Source: Salipiger thiooxidans (GTDB lineage Bacteria; Pseudomonadota; Alphaproteobacteria; Rhodobacterales; Rhodobacteraceae). Taken from it: DNA of 64,000 bases. Positions 7,357 through 15,533 of the stretch are shown in pieces. The notes under the pieces were generated by a model, which saw only the letters and a list, made by a program, of their open reading frames with translations, had not been told where the DNA came from and did no database searches. Position 1 is the first letter of the stretch. Each line of letters opens with the position of its first letter. Both the position numbers and the translations under genes were made by a program. The stretch lies in assembly GCF_900102075.1 (NCBI RefSeq), contig NZ_FNAV01000008.1, positions 62,001-126,000 of the forward strand, given 5' to 3'.

Positions 7357-8003
7357 GACGGCACCAGTCTGCCGTCGCGCAGGTCGAGCGCGTCGGGGGC
7401 CAGGGCCGCGCGGAAGGCGGCGGAGTGGCTCACAAGCAGGATCGCCTGCGGCAGGGCGCGCAGGATCTCGAGCAGGCGCCCTTCGTTCTTCGGGTCGAGC
7501 GCATTGGTCGGCTCGTCGAGCAGCAGCGCCTCGGGTTCCATGGCGAGCACGGTGGCCAGCGTTACCAGCCGCTTCTCGCCGCCCGAGAGCTTGTGGGTGA
7601 TGCGGTCGCGCAGGTGGGCGAGGTCGAGATCGCCCAGCACCCGGTCGACGATGGCCAGCGCCTCGTCACGGCTGCGCCCGAGGTTGAGCGGACCGAAGGC
7701 AACGTCCTCGGCCACGGTGGGGCAGAAGAGCTGATCGTCGGGGTCCTGGAACACCAGCCCGATGCGGCGGCGGACCTCGTGAAAGTCGGCCTCCTGGCGG
7801 CGGGGCGTGCCAAAGGCGGTGACGGTGCCCGCGTCGGGGCGTTGCAGCCCCAGCGCGATGCGCAGCAGGGTCGACTTGCCGGCGCCGTTGGGACCGGTCA
7901 GCGACAGCCGCTGGCCGGGCATGAGCCGCAGCGAGACGCCGTCGAGCACCGGGGCGTGGCCGGGGTAGGCGAAGCGGATGTCGGAGAGCGCGATCAGGGC
8001 CAT
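7353..8003 (-). CDS. cbiO: Cobalt/nickel ECF transporter ATPase CbiO
   Basis: 216-residue ABC ATPase of an energy-coupling-factor importer. Walker A is GPNGAGKST (about 37-45), the Q-loop is VFQDPDDQLFCPTV (the DPDDQ signature is typical of ECF ATPases), the ABC signature is LSGGEKRL, Walker B is LLLDEPTNALD and the switch histidine is in LVSHS. It ends an operon transcribed leftwards behind a cobalamin riboswitch and overlaps cbiQ by 10 bp, so it should energise CbiM/CbiQ. A single ATPase gene implies a homodimer. It ends convergently with the replication initiator, with overlapping stop codons. Confidence 0.93.
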   Translation of the reverse strand: MALIALSDIRFAYPGHAPVLDGVSLRLMPGQRLSLTGPNGAGKSTLLRIALGLQRPDAGTVTAFGTPRRQEADFHEVRRRIGLVFQDPDDQLFCPTVAEDVAFGPLNLGRSRDEALAIVDRVLGDLDLAHLRDRITHKLSGGEKRLVTLATVLAMEPEALLLDEPTNALDPKNEGRLLEILRALPQAILLVSHSAAFRAALAPDALDLRDGRLVPS

Positions 8004-8782
8004 GCGAGATCGACGCCGAGGAGCGCGGTACAGAGGCCGCAGAAGACCACCGCGACGCGCCGGTCGCGGGCGGTGAGGGCAAAGTCGCCGAGCAGCGGAA
8101 AGCGCCCCGAGAAGCCGCGGCAGCGCATCGCCGAGAGGATGCGTTCGGAGCGTTCGATGGCCCGCACCAGCATCATGCCGACGAGGTAGCCGAAGCTGCG
8201 GTAGGTGTGCCAGTTGGTGCCCGGGCGGAAGCCCCGGACCTTCATCGCGGCGCGCAGGCGCAGGTACTCGTGCCGGAGCACCTCGATGTAGCGGATGGTG
8301 AACATCAGCAGGTGCACCAGCCGTTCCGGGCAGTGCAGCCGGTGCAGGGCGTGGCCCAGCGTCACCGGCTCGAGGGTGCCCACCAGCACCATCAGCGCGA
8401 GGATGACGGCGTTGGCGGTGAGCGCGATCTCTGTGGCCTGCCGGAGCCCCTGCCAGCTGGCGGTGAGGCCCCAGAGGCTGAAGATCGCGTCGCCGGGCAC
8501 GGTGAAGGGCAGCATCACCAGCATGAAGAGGATGAACCCGTCCATCATCGCCATGCGCCTGAGCGTGGGCCCCGGCGGCAGCTTCGACAGCGCCATGAGC
8601 CCCACCGCCATGGCCAGCGCCGCGGCCATGGCGGGCAGGGTGGTGAGCGCCACGGTGACGATGCCGAAGACCCCGGCCATGACGATGCGCAGCCGGGGGT
8701 CGAGCTGGCCCACGGTCCCGTACTCGGGCGCGGCGCCGGCCTCGGCCAGGGTCTTTTCGCTGGGCCTCAGCGCGTGGGCCAC
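7994..8782 (-). CDS. cbiQ: Cobalt/nickel ECF transporter transmembrane subunit CbiQ
   Basis: 262-residue T-component of the ECF importer. Hydrophobic helices occupy about 30-75, 85-110 and 120-145, with another at the C-terminus. The cytoplasmic coupling helices carry the two Arg-Gly motifs of the family, AMKVRGF and AMRCRGF, which contact the CbiO dimer. It sits between the CbiL-like gene and cbiO, overlapping the latter. The order from the riboswitch is DUF4198, cbiM, cbiL-like, cbiQ, cbiO. The long N-terminal cytosolic stretch (1-28) is unremarkable. Confidence 0.92.
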   Translation of the reverse strand: MAHALRPSEKTLAEAGAAPEYGTVGQLDPRLRIVMAGVFGIVTVALTTLPAMAAALAMAVGLMALSKLPPGPTLRRMAMMDGFILFMLVMLPFTVPGDAIFSLWGLTASWQGLRQATEIALTANAVILALMVLVGTLEPVTLGHALHRLHCPERLVHLLMFTIRYIEVLRHEYLRLRAAMKVRGFRPGTNWHTYRSFGYLVGMMLVRAIERSERILSAMRCRGFSGRFPLLGDFALTARDRRVAVVFCGLCTALLGVDLAWP

Positions 8783-8785
8783 GGC

Positions 8786-9358
8786 TCAGCCCGCGAGCTT
8801 GCGGCGCGCCGCGAGGTAGAAGCCGAGCCCGAAGAGGCCGACGATGTAGCCGATGCCGCCGAGGATGCTTTGCAGGTCGTTGTGTTCGCGGTAGGCGGCG
8901 ATCTCGCGGCGCAGGGGCCGGACCTCGTCGCGCACCGCCTCGGCGATGGCCTGTTTCTCGGCCGCACCGAGGGCGCCGCCGGCGGGGGAGGGGGCCTCGC
9001 CCGGCGCTGCGGGCGCAGGCGCGGCGGCCGGGGCGGCGCCGAGGATCCGCGCCACGTCCTCGGCGGGCATGGTGACCTCGGCCACGTGGCCGGCGCCGAG
9101 GTTGGCGTGGAAGCTGTGGGCCACCGGCGCCGTGGGGACATAGGTGAAGAACCCGTCGGCGTCGGTGCGGGTGCGGCCCAGCTCGGTGCCGTCGGGGCCG
9201 GTGACGACGACTTCGGTGTCTGCGGCCATGTCCCCGTTCGAGAACCCGAGCTCGCCCTCGATGGCCTCGCCCGAGGGGAAGACCCCGGCGATGACCTTGT
9301 GGGCGGCGGCGGGCAGGGGGGCGCAGGCCAGCGCCGCGATCAGGAGGAGGCGTCTCAT
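8786..9358 (-). CDS. CbiL/NikL-like periplasmic accessory protein of the ECF transporter
   Basis: 190-residue secreted protein anchored by one C-terminal helix. A signal peptide (MRRLLLIAALACAPLPAAA) leads straight into mature HKVIAG, so a histidine sits at or near the processed N-terminus, as in metal-binding accessory proteins. A beta-rich domain follows (about 25-105, GPDGTELGRTRTDADGFFTY), then an Ala/Pro-rich linker, a charged helix, and a membrane segment (about 165-185) ending in RRKLAG. The ATG at 9358 overlaps the stop codon of cbiM (ATGA); a longer frame upstream to 9625 would overlap cbiM and is rejected. This arrangement is known for NikK-M-L-Q-O type systems. Confidence 0.78.
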   Translation of the reverse strand: MRRLLLIAALACAPLPAAAHKVIAGVFPSGEAIEGELGFSNGDMAADTEVVVTGPDGTELGRTRTDADGFFTYVPTAPVAHSFHANLGAGHVAEVTMPAEDVARILGAAPAAAPAPAAPGEAPSPAGGALGAAEKQAIAEAVRDEVRPLRREIAAYREHNDLQSILGGIGYIVGLFGLGFYLAARRKLAG

Positions 9359-9966
9359 GCGGCGATCCCCCGGACGAAGAGCTCGGGCTTCACCTTGCGC
9401 GCCAGCAGCACCGCGAAGCCGGTGAGCACCGCCTCGATCGCCATGACGGGGATGTGGGCGAAGAACACCAGCTTCGCGGCGGGCAGGAAGCCCTCGCCCG
9501 AGAGCGCCAGGGCTGCGGCCACCATGGCGGTGGTGCCGGCGATGGCGAAGGCGCCGCCGAGGCCGCCCCAGACCGCGCCCTGCACCGGCGTGCCGCGGCC
9601 GATCAGCCGGCCGAAGAGCAGCCACGCCAGCACCGCGGGCAGCGCGATGTTGAGCGTGTTGACCCCCAGCACCGTGAGCCCGCCGAAGCCGAAGAACACC
9701 GCCTGCAGCAGCAGCCCGACGAAGAGCGCCGGGAAGGCGGCCCAGCCGAGCAGAAGCCCGGCCAGACCGTTGAGGATGAGGTGCACCGACGACGGCCCGA
9801 TGGGCACGTGGATCAGCGATGCGACGAAGAAGCTGGCCGACAGCACCCCGGCGGTGGGGATGCGGTCGAGGTCGAGGGTTTTCAGCCCGAGGGCGATGCC
9901 CCCGGCGGCGGCGACGGCGCCGCCGATCACCACCGGGTTGGAAAGCGCGCCGTCAACGATGTGCAT
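9355..9966 (-). CDS. cbiM: Cobalt/nickel ECF substrate-binding membrane subunit CbiM
   Basis: 203-residue S-component. The mature N-terminus MHIVDGALS is the metal-binding signature: in CbiM/NikM the free amino group and His2 coordinate Co or Ni. Further family features are HVPIGPSSVHLILNGLAGLLLG and six or so hydrophobic segments. The start ATG must be exactly at 9966 for the motif to be N-terminal. Family members carry cobalt or nickel. Here the cobalamin riboswitch upstream favours cobalt for B12 synthesis, although the DUF4198 and CbiL-like partners are best known from nickel systems. Confidence 0.93.
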   Translation of the reverse strand: MHIVDGALSNPVVIGGAVAAAGGIALGLKTLDLDRIPTAGVLSASFFVASLIHVPIGPSSVHLILNGLAGLLLGWAAFPALFVGLLLQAVFFGFGGLTVLGVNTLNIALPAVLAWLLFGRLIGRGTPVQGAVWGGLGGAFAIAGTTAMVAAALALSGEGFLPAAKLVFFAHIPVMAIEAVLTGFAVLLARKVKPELFVRGIAA

Positions 9967-9982
9967 GGGCCCGTGCTCCTGT

Positions 9983-10768
9983 CTATTCCAGGTCCCAGGC
10001 GCGGATCCAGATCACCGCGTCCTGGCTGAGCTCCTTGCCCTCGTGCTCGGTCACCGGGCCCGAGCCGAGCGCGGCGAAGCCCCAGTGCCCGGCCCGGGGC
10101 ACGCCGAAGGTGAAGGTGCCGTCGGGGCCGGTCACCGCGACCACCGAGCCGCCGGGCGGCGGGGTGACCACGGGCTGGGTCGCGGCGCCGCTCGTCATGT
10201 CGGGTTCGGCGGCCATGTACTCGATCTCGATCTCGACGCCCGCGGCGGGGGCGCCGTCGCGCAGCACCTGCCCGCTGAAGGTCGAGCCTGCGATGACGTT
10301 GTAGGGCTTGTTGAGCGGCACGATCTCGGTCGGCAGCCCCACCGGTTCGGCCCAGTCGGTGGGCAGCTGGTTGCGGTTCAGGAAGGCCTTGGTGATCTGC
10401 TGGATATAGAGATCCTCGGAGGCCTCAAAGTAGGGCTGCGGCACCGTCACCAGCACGTAGTCGCCCGAGCGCCGCACCGGCACCGCGCCGACGAGGGCCG
10501 CGCCCTCGTTCTCGCCGCCCGTGAAGGTGACCGGCTCGAGCGTGCCCAGCAGGTCGGTGCGCTCGCCGTTGTGGAGCACGAAGAACTCCTGCGGCATCTC
10601 GAGATCCATGACATGGCCGTTTTCGAACGGATGCCAGAAGATCAGCTTGACCGGCACCTCGCCGGGCGCCTCGATCATGGTGTCTTCGGTGTATTCCAGC
10701 AGGAAGTGGGCCGAGGCGGTGGCGGGAATCGCCAGCGCGGTCGCGGCCGCGAGAAGGATGGTCTTCAC
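9983..10768 (-). CDS. DUF4198 (NikK-like) periplasmic protein
   Basis: 261-residue exported protein, first gene of the ECF operon. A signal peptide (AAATALAIPATASA) gives a mature N-terminus beginning HFLLEYTEDTMI. Histidine as the first mature residue is characteristic of NikK/DUF4198 proteins thought to bind the metal outside the membrane. The rest is beta-rich with an Ig-like C-terminal part (GPDGTFTFGVPRAGHWGFAA). I chose the GTG at 10768, preceded by AAGGA. The longer frame to 10993 would translate the riboswitch and is rejected. The role is probably to capture cobalt or nickel and pass it to CbiM; there is no direct evidence of which ion. Confidence 0.82.
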   Translation of the reverse strand: MKTILLAAATALAIPATASAHFLLEYTEDTMIEAPGEVPVKLIFWHPFENGHVMDLEMPQEFFVLHNGERTDLLGTLEPVTFTGGENEGAALVGAVPVRRSGDYVLVTVPQPYFEASEDLYIQQITKAFLNRNQLPTDWAEPVGLPTEIVPLNKPYNVIAGSTFSGQVLRDGAPAAGVEIEIEYMAAEPDMTSGAATQPVVTPPPGGSVVAVTGPDGTFTFGVPRAGHWGFAALGSGPVTEHEGKELSQDAVIWIRAWDLE

Positions 10769-10924
10769 AGGTCTTCGTCCTTGTCCGATGCGCCACACCC
10801 GGCGCAGGTCAGTTTGGACGGCGGGACGGTCGAGCCCATACCGGGAGGCCGCGGTGCGGCAAGCCGGATACCAGCTCCGGCGCTCACCCCGACGCCCGGT
10901 GGAAACGCCCCTTCCGGGAGGCGT

Positions 10925-11085
10925 CGTCCGGCAGGTCTCCTGACTCGCGGGTCTCAGCTCGGGGCCGGCCTTCCCGGATTTCTCCAGTGGCATGATCGGC
11001 CCTGCTCACCGCTTACAGTTGCGGGGGCAGTTGCCGCATTGGCGCACGAGGCGCCGCACGGCATTCCCTCTTTCGCCCGAGGCGA
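10925..11085 (-). promoter_or_regulatory. Cobalamin riboswitch (B12 element)
   Basis: On the minus strand the conserved blocks appear in order: AGAGGGAATGCCGTGCG, then GCCAATGCGGCAACTGCCCC, CGCAACTGTAAGCGGTGAGC, GCCACTGGAG, GGGAAGGCCGGC, and the B12 box GAGTCAGGAGACCTGCC at about 10930-10946. This is a class-I type cobalamin aptamer. It precedes the ECF metal transporter by about 160 nt, so high B12 should repress uptake of cobalt. The outer boundaries are approximate. Confidence 0.95.
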
Positions 11086-11236
11086 TTGCTTCGGGACCGG
11101 ACATGGCGCAGTCATGGCAGAGAGTCCGCCCCCGCGTCAATCGCGGATTGCTGCCGGGCCGGAGGAGGGGCAGGGGCCCGGTCATCGGGGGAGCTGCGCT
11201 GCGGAAACTGGCGGGAGTCGTTGCGCCGCCACATGA

Positions 11237-11270
11237 AAAAGGCCCCCGGAGCGCTGTCCGGGGGCCTTTT
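11237..11270. terminator. Bidirectional intrinsic terminator
   Basis: Perfect 14-bp stem AAAAGGCCCCCGGA / TCCGGGGGCCTTTT with a 6-nt loop. It lies 50 bp beyond the stop codon of the leftward cytochrome c gene and also insulates the riboswitch region. Confidence 0.9.
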
Positions 11271-11320
11271 CGGGTCTGGTGGGCCCCGGTCACGACGGGC
11301 GTGACAGGGGCCGTTCGGGC

Positions 11321-12673
11321 TTAGTGCGAGGCTGCGCTGGCGCGGACCGCTGCGACGTCGGCGGCGCTGATGGCCGGGGCGTCGTTGCCCCATGCGCCGC
11401 GGAGCCAGGTCGCGAGTTCGGCGACCTCTTCATCCGACAGGCGGTCGGCGTAGCCCTGCATGCGCAGGGTCATCGGACGTTTCGCGGTCGAGGCGACCTC
11501 GGCGCCGTTCAGGATCACCGAGATCAGCGGCTTGGTCTCGGAGCCGTTGACCAGCCTGTTGCCCTGAAGCTCGGGGAAGATCTCGGGCGCGCCCTTGCCG
11601 GTGGCGAAGTGGCAGCCGATGCAGTTGTCGGTGTAGAGACGCGCACCGAGCGGCATGTCGGGATCGGAGTCGATGAGCATGGCGGTGTCCGCCTCGCCCG
11701 CCTTGTCGGCCTCGGGGACCTCGATCGAACCGGCCCTGGGGGCCAGCGTCTCGGGAACCTCGACCGCGTCGCCGTCAAGCCCCTTGAGGAAGGCGGCCAT
11801 GGCGATGTTGTCCTCGTCGGTCAGCTTCTGCAGCGAGTGCTCGACCACGAGGCCCATCTCGCCGTTGGCGGTGGAGTGGGCGTTGCGGCCGGTGGCGAGG
11901 TAGGCGGCGGTCTCGGAGACCGTCCACCTGTTCAGGTCGCTGTCCTCGCCGCGGAGCGCCGGAGCGTTCCAGCCGTTGATGACGCCGCCTGCGAGGAAGT
12001 TCGCGTCGTCCACGGTCACGCCGTCCTGCGACATGAAGGGCGAGCGCGGGCTGTGGCAGGCCGCGCAGTGGCCCGGGCCCTCGACCAGGTACTGGCCGCG
12101 GTCCTGCACGTCGGACACCTCGGCCGGGGTGAAGCCCGGGCCGTGGGTGAGCGCGAGCCAGTTCCACGCCCGGATGCCGAAGCGCAGGTTGAACGGGAAG
12201 GAGAGCGCGGTCTCTTCGACCTCGTTCTTCACCGGCTGAACCTCGGTCATCAGGTAGTCGTAGAGGGCGCGCATGTCCTCTTCCGTCATCAGACGGTAGT
12301 TCTCGTAGGGCATGGCCGGGTAGAGGTGGGTCCCGTCGGGCTCGACGCCGTCGATCATGGCGCCGCGGAAGTCGTCAAAGGACCAGTTGCCGATCCCGGT
12401 CTCGGGGTCGGGGGTGATGTTGGTCGACCAGATGGTGCCCATGGGAGAGGCGATGGCCTTTCCGCCGGCGAGGGTGCCGCCCTCGTCGGAGGTGTGGCAG
12501 GCTACGCAGTCCGAGGCGTTCAGGACATATTCGCCCTGGCCCGGTTCCGGCTGCCAGTCGGCGGGCAGTTCGGCCACCGGCTGCGTGCGCTGAACCGGCA
12601 CGAAGATGAAGGCCAGGAGCGCGATGCCCCCCAGCACGACGAGGCCCGCGACGATGCGGAGAAAGGTTTTCAT
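11321..12673 (-). CDS. Triheme cytochrome c subunit of a GMC-type membrane dehydrogenase
   Basis: 450-residue electron-transfer subunit. It has one N-terminal membrane anchor or uncleaved signal (about 5-27) and three c-type heme sites: CVACH (56-60), CAACH (about 199-203) and CIGCH (about 350-354). Together with the upstream FAD subunit and small subunit this is the three-component architecture of gluconate 2-dehydrogenase, fructose, sorbitol and FAD-glucose dehydrogenases. Electrons pass from FAD through the three hemes to ubiquinone in the periplasmic face of the inner membrane. The gene follows the FAD subunit by 11 bp and is closed by a strong terminator. The Ala/Glu-rich segment between the second and third heme domains is longer than usual linkers. 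Confidence 0.9.
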   Translation of the reverse strand: MKTFLRIVAGLVVLGGIALLAFIFVPVQRTQPVAELPADWQPEPGQGEYVLNASDCVACHTSDEGGTLAGGKAIASPMGTIWSTNITPDPETGIGNWSFDDFRGAMIDGVEPDGTHLYPAMPYENYRLMTEEDMRALYDYLMTEVQPVKNEVEETALSFPFNLRFGIRAWNWLALTHGPGFTPAEVSDVQDRGQYLVEGPGHCAACHSPRSPFMSQDGVTVDDANFLAGGVINGWNAPALRGEDSDLNRWTVSETAAYLATGRNAHSTANGEMGLVVEHSLQKLTDEDNIAMAAFLKGLDGDAVEVPETLAPRAGSIEVPEADKAGEADTAMLIDSDPDMPLGARLYTDNCIGCHFATGKGAPEIFPELQGNRLVNGSETKPLISVILNGAEVASTAKRPMTLRMQGYADRLSDEEVAELATWLRGAWGNDAPAISAADVAAVRASAASH

Positions 12674-12684
12674 GGGTATTCTCC

Positions 12685-14454
12685 TCAGACCAGCGGACGC
12701 GGGTTGGACAGGTACTGGGTGCGGATCGCGTTGACCGTGTGGTAGGCCAGCGCCCCGACGAGCCCGGTCGGGTTGTACTGGGTGTTCTGCACGAAGTTGC
12801 CTGCGCCCATGGCGAAGACGTTGTGCGCCTTCCAGGTCTGGCTGTAGCGGTTGACCACACCCTCGCGGGCGTTCTCGGACATGATGTGGCCGCCGGTGTT
12901 GTGCGTGGTCTGGTAGGGACGCACGTCATACTGGGCTCCGATGTTCTTGAAGCCCGCCTGCATGAGATCGGGGTTCATCGACGCCGCCAGCGGTTCCATC
13001 TTCGACTTCATGAACTGGTTCATCCGCAGGTCGTTGTCCTGCCAGTTGAACGTCATCCGCATCAGCGGCCGGCCGTGCCGGTCGGTGTAGGTCGGATCGA
13101 GGTCGAGGTGGTTGTTGGCGTAGGCCATGTGCGAGCCGTGCGAGCCGATCGACATGGCGTGGCCGTAGTTCTCGCCGATCGCCTGCTTCCAGCCCGCGCC
13201 CCAGGCCGGGGTGCCCGCAGGCAGCGGCATGTTGCGGATCGGCTGGCCGTTGAAGGTGCCGGAGCGCCAGTACGAGCCACCGATGAAGCCCTCGGCGCCG
13301 AAGTCGTTCTGGCTGATCGAGAAGTCGTCGATGACCATGCCGTTGGCGCCGTGGCCGACGAACGGGTTGAACTCTTCCTCGCGGAAGAACATCGTGATGC
13401 CGCCGTTCATCTGGTAGGCGTAGTTCTTGCCGAGCGTGCCTTCGCCGGTGAGCGGGTTGTAGGCTTCGCCGAGGCCCGACAGCAGCATCAGGTGCACGTT
13501 GTTGAGCTGGTAGCTCGACAGGATCACCATGTCGGCGGGCTGGAAGACCTCTTCCTGCGCCGCGTCGTCCCAGTAGGTGACGCCGGTCGCGGTCTTGCCG
13601 TCGGCGGCAAGCTCGACCCGCAGCACTTCGGACTGGGTGCGGTAGCTGAAGTTGGGGTAGCGCTTCAGCGCGTCGAGGATCGTCGTCTGCGGCGAGCTCT
13701 TCGAGTACTGGTAGCAGCCGAAACGCTCGCAGAAACCGCAGAAGTTGCAGGGGCCCATCTGCATGCCGTACGGGTTGACGTAAGCGGTCGACGCGATGCC
13801 CGCGGGGGCCGGGAACGGGTGGTAGCCCATCGCCTTGGCCGCGGCCTGGAACTTGGACGAGTCGTAGGTCGTCGGCAGCGGCGGCATCGGGTAGTCTTCC
13901 GAGCGCCAGCCCTCGAACGGGTTGCCGCCTTCGCGGATCTCGCCGTTCAGGTTGCCGGCGTAGCCGGAGATGCCCGCGACCTTCTCGAACTGGGTGAAGA
14001 ACGGCTCGAGGTCGTCGTAGCTCACCGGGTAGTCGCCGAGGTTCATGCCCTCGGGGATGATGCCCTCGCCCCAGTTCTCGACCACGTGCGAGCGCAGCTT
14101 CAGCTCGGCCGGCTGCGGACGCCAGTTGAGGCCGTTCCAGTGGGTGCCGGCACCGCCGACGCCGTTGCCGGGCAGGAAGGAGCCCAGCGAGCGGTAGGGC
14201 AGGGCGGTCTCGTCGCCGCTGCGGCGCACGGTCAGCGTCTGCTGCGACAGCTTCTGCATCATCTTCAGACGGACGCCGTATTTCAGCTCGTCGATCTGCT
14301 GGGGATACTGGAAGTCGGGGACGGTGTTCTGGTCATGGCCGCGTTCGAGCGCGACGATCTCGAGCCCTTCCTGCGCCAGTTCGATGCCCGCGATGGAGCC
14401 GGTCCAGCCGAGGCCGACGATGACCACGTCCTTTTTCTGTTCCTGACGTGCCAT
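12685..14454 (-). CDS. GMC oxidoreductase, FAD catalytic subunit (gluconate 2-dehydrogenase alpha type)
   Basis: 589-residue flavoprotein. The Rossmann FAD motif VIVGLGWTGSIAGIELA starts at residue 11. The C-terminal GMC domain carries the probable active-site pair: the histidine in HNTGGHIM (about 516) and the asparagine in QYNPTGLVGA (about 559). No signal peptide is visible; such subunits are usually exported by the Tat pathway in complex with the signal-bearing small subunit. A striking cysteine cluster, CNFCGFCERFGC (about 234-246), could hold an iron-sulfur centre like the 3Fe-4S cluster of FAD-glucose dehydrogenase. It oxidises a polyol, sugar or sugar acid; the substrate is unknown. 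Start ATG 14454, 3 bp after the small subunit. Confidence 0.9.
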   Translation of the reverse strand: MARQEQKKDVVIVGLGWTGSIAGIELAQEGLEIVALERGHDQNTVPDFQYPQQIDELKYGVRLKMMQKLSQQTLTVRRSGDETALPYRSLGSFLPGNGVGGAGTHWNGLNWRPQPAELKLRSHVVENWGEGIIPEGMNLGDYPVSYDDLEPFFTQFEKVAGISGYAGNLNGEIREGGNPFEGWRSEDYPMPPLPTTYDSSKFQAAAKAMGYHPFPAPAGIASTAYVNPYGMQMGPCNFCGFCERFGCYQYSKSSPQTTILDALKRYPNFSYRTQSEVLRVELAADGKTATGVTYWDDAAQEEVFQPADMVILSSYQLNNVHLMLLSGLGEAYNPLTGEGTLGKNYAYQMNGGITMFFREEEFNPFVGHGANGMVIDDFSISQNDFGAEGFIGGSYWRSGTFNGQPIRNMPLPAGTPAWGAGWKQAIGENYGHAMSIGSHGSHMAYANNHLDLDPTYTDRHGRPLMRMTFNWQDNDLRMNQFMKSKMEPLAASMNPDLMQAGFKNIGAQYDVRPYQTTHNTGGHIMSENAREGVVNRYSQTWKAHNVFAMGAGNFVQNTQYNPTGLVGALAYHTVNAIRTQYLSNPRPLV

Positions 14455-14457
14455 GGT

Positions 14458-15160
14458 TTATGCCCTTTCGCCGCTGATCGAAACCGGACCCAGCGGGTAT
14501 TTCACGTTGTGCCGCTCGGGCCATGCGCGATAGGCCGCGCGGGCACCCGGGAAGCCGATGTAGACCCACGACTGCATGCCGTGGTTGCCGCCGTAGATCG
14601 GGTCGGCGAAGTAGCCTTCCTTGGTGTTGGCGAGCAGGATGGTGAAGAAGTCGCGCAGCTCGGACGGAAGCCCGACGTCGCCTTTCTGCAGCGAGGTCAG
14701 CGAGGCGTCCTGCTGCTCGGGCGAGAGCTTGGCGAAGATCTCGCCGTGGGTCTCCTCGCACCATGCGTCGAAGGCGGGGATCGCCTGACGGTAGACCTCG
14801 GCCGGGTTCAGCGGGGACTGCCAGCCGCGCGCGGGCTCGGCGGAGGGGTCGTGCGGACCTTCCATGTACCAGTCGCCGGCGGCGCCGTAGTCACCGGCCA
14901 GCTGCAGGTCGATGAAGACGGGCACGCGGGTCTCGATGGCGCCGGGGCCATCGCCATCCGAGGGGATGAGTCGTGCGGTCGCGGCCATCACGAAGGCCCA
15001 TTCGTCGGCATTCAGATAGGCGCGGTCGTAGTCTTCGAGGGGAACGGGGGGGGGTGCTTTCCTGCGCTTGCGCGGAAGCGGCCAGCCCCGTGAATGCGAC
15101 ACCTGCGGCGGAAGCTTTGAGGAAGCTCCGGCGGCTCGGGTATCCGGGAAGGTCGGTCAT
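14458..15160 (-). CDS. GMC dehydrogenase small (gamma) subunit with Tat signal, frameshifted
   Basis: Small subunit of the GMC dehydrogenase (gluconate 2-dehydrogenase subunit 3 family), about 233 aa if intact. The Tat signal YPSRRSFLKASAAG and its cleavage region SAQAQ are read from the ATG at 15160. The conserved body from VPLEDYDRAYLNADEW onward is read in another frame. The two join at a run of nine G (15046-15054; C9 on the coding strand), and with eight the frame runs through as STPPVPLEDYDR. As it stands, the subunit is either truncated near residue 50 or made without its Tat signal. The whole complex depends on this signal for export, so a real frameshift would abolish activity. A sequencing error or slippage-prone tract is equally possible. 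Confidence 0.8.
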
Positions 15161-15332
15161 TTCGGGTGTCCTGCCGTATGAATCTGGTGGGAACGTCGGT
15201 GCACCGGGGAGGGTGCGACATCGTGCGCCTACGCCGCGTCACGCTGTCGCGCAAGCGGGGCTCAAGGGGGTGCAAGGCAGCTATGACGCAGGGTCATGCC
15301 CCTGTGGGATCGGTCTCTGGAATGTGATGCAG

Positions 15333-15346
15333 TGACCGAACGGTCA
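15333..15346. promoter_or_regulatory. TetR/RutR-like operator dyad
   Basis: TGACCG-AA-CGGTCA, a 6-bp dyad with a 2-bp centre, close in shape to TetR-family sites such as the RutR consensus (TTGACCA-NN-TGGTCAA). It sits next to a TATATA stretch in the divergent region between the GMC dehydrogenase and the oxidase/hydantoinase operon. No TetR gene is in the window. Confidence 0.45.
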
Positions 15347-15416
15347 AAAAGTCATATATAGTAGCGGTGGGAGCGGGAGCGACGGCGTCATGTTCGGGGT
15401 GCGGTCTGCATGTGAG

Positions 15417-15433
15417 CGCACAGTCACTGTGCG
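15417..15433. promoter_or_regulatory. Perfect dyad CGCACAG-TCA-CTGTGCG
   Basis: A 17-bp inverted repeat with a 3-bp centre in the 429-bp intergenic region 15161-15589. It could be an operator or a small hairpin; the regulator is unknown. Confidence 0.45.
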
Positions 15434-15513
15434 TTTCCGCGCCACCGCCATCGGCGCGCAGCCCCCGCCCCTCGGGAGGGGGGGTCGACTATAACAAAAT
15501 CGCATACAACGTG

Positions 15514-15533
15514 AACGCAATGATATTTGCGTT
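15514..15533. promoter_or_regulatory. Perfect dyad AACGCAA-N6-TTGCGTT
   Basis: A 20-bp A/T-leaning inverted repeat 57 bp before the oxidase start codon, in a position suitable for an operator overlapping the promoter of the oxidase-TRAP-hydantoinase operon. It overlaps the TTG that would open a longer frame at 15527, which argues against that start. Confidence 0.55.

Noticed and set aside
10769-10993. N-terminal extension of the DUF4198 protein
   Set aside because: It translates the cobalamin riboswitch and displaces the signal peptide from the N-terminus.
8207-11236. Long plus-strand frame opposite the ECF operon
   Set aside because: Antisense to five well-supported genes and a riboswitch; no family resemblance.
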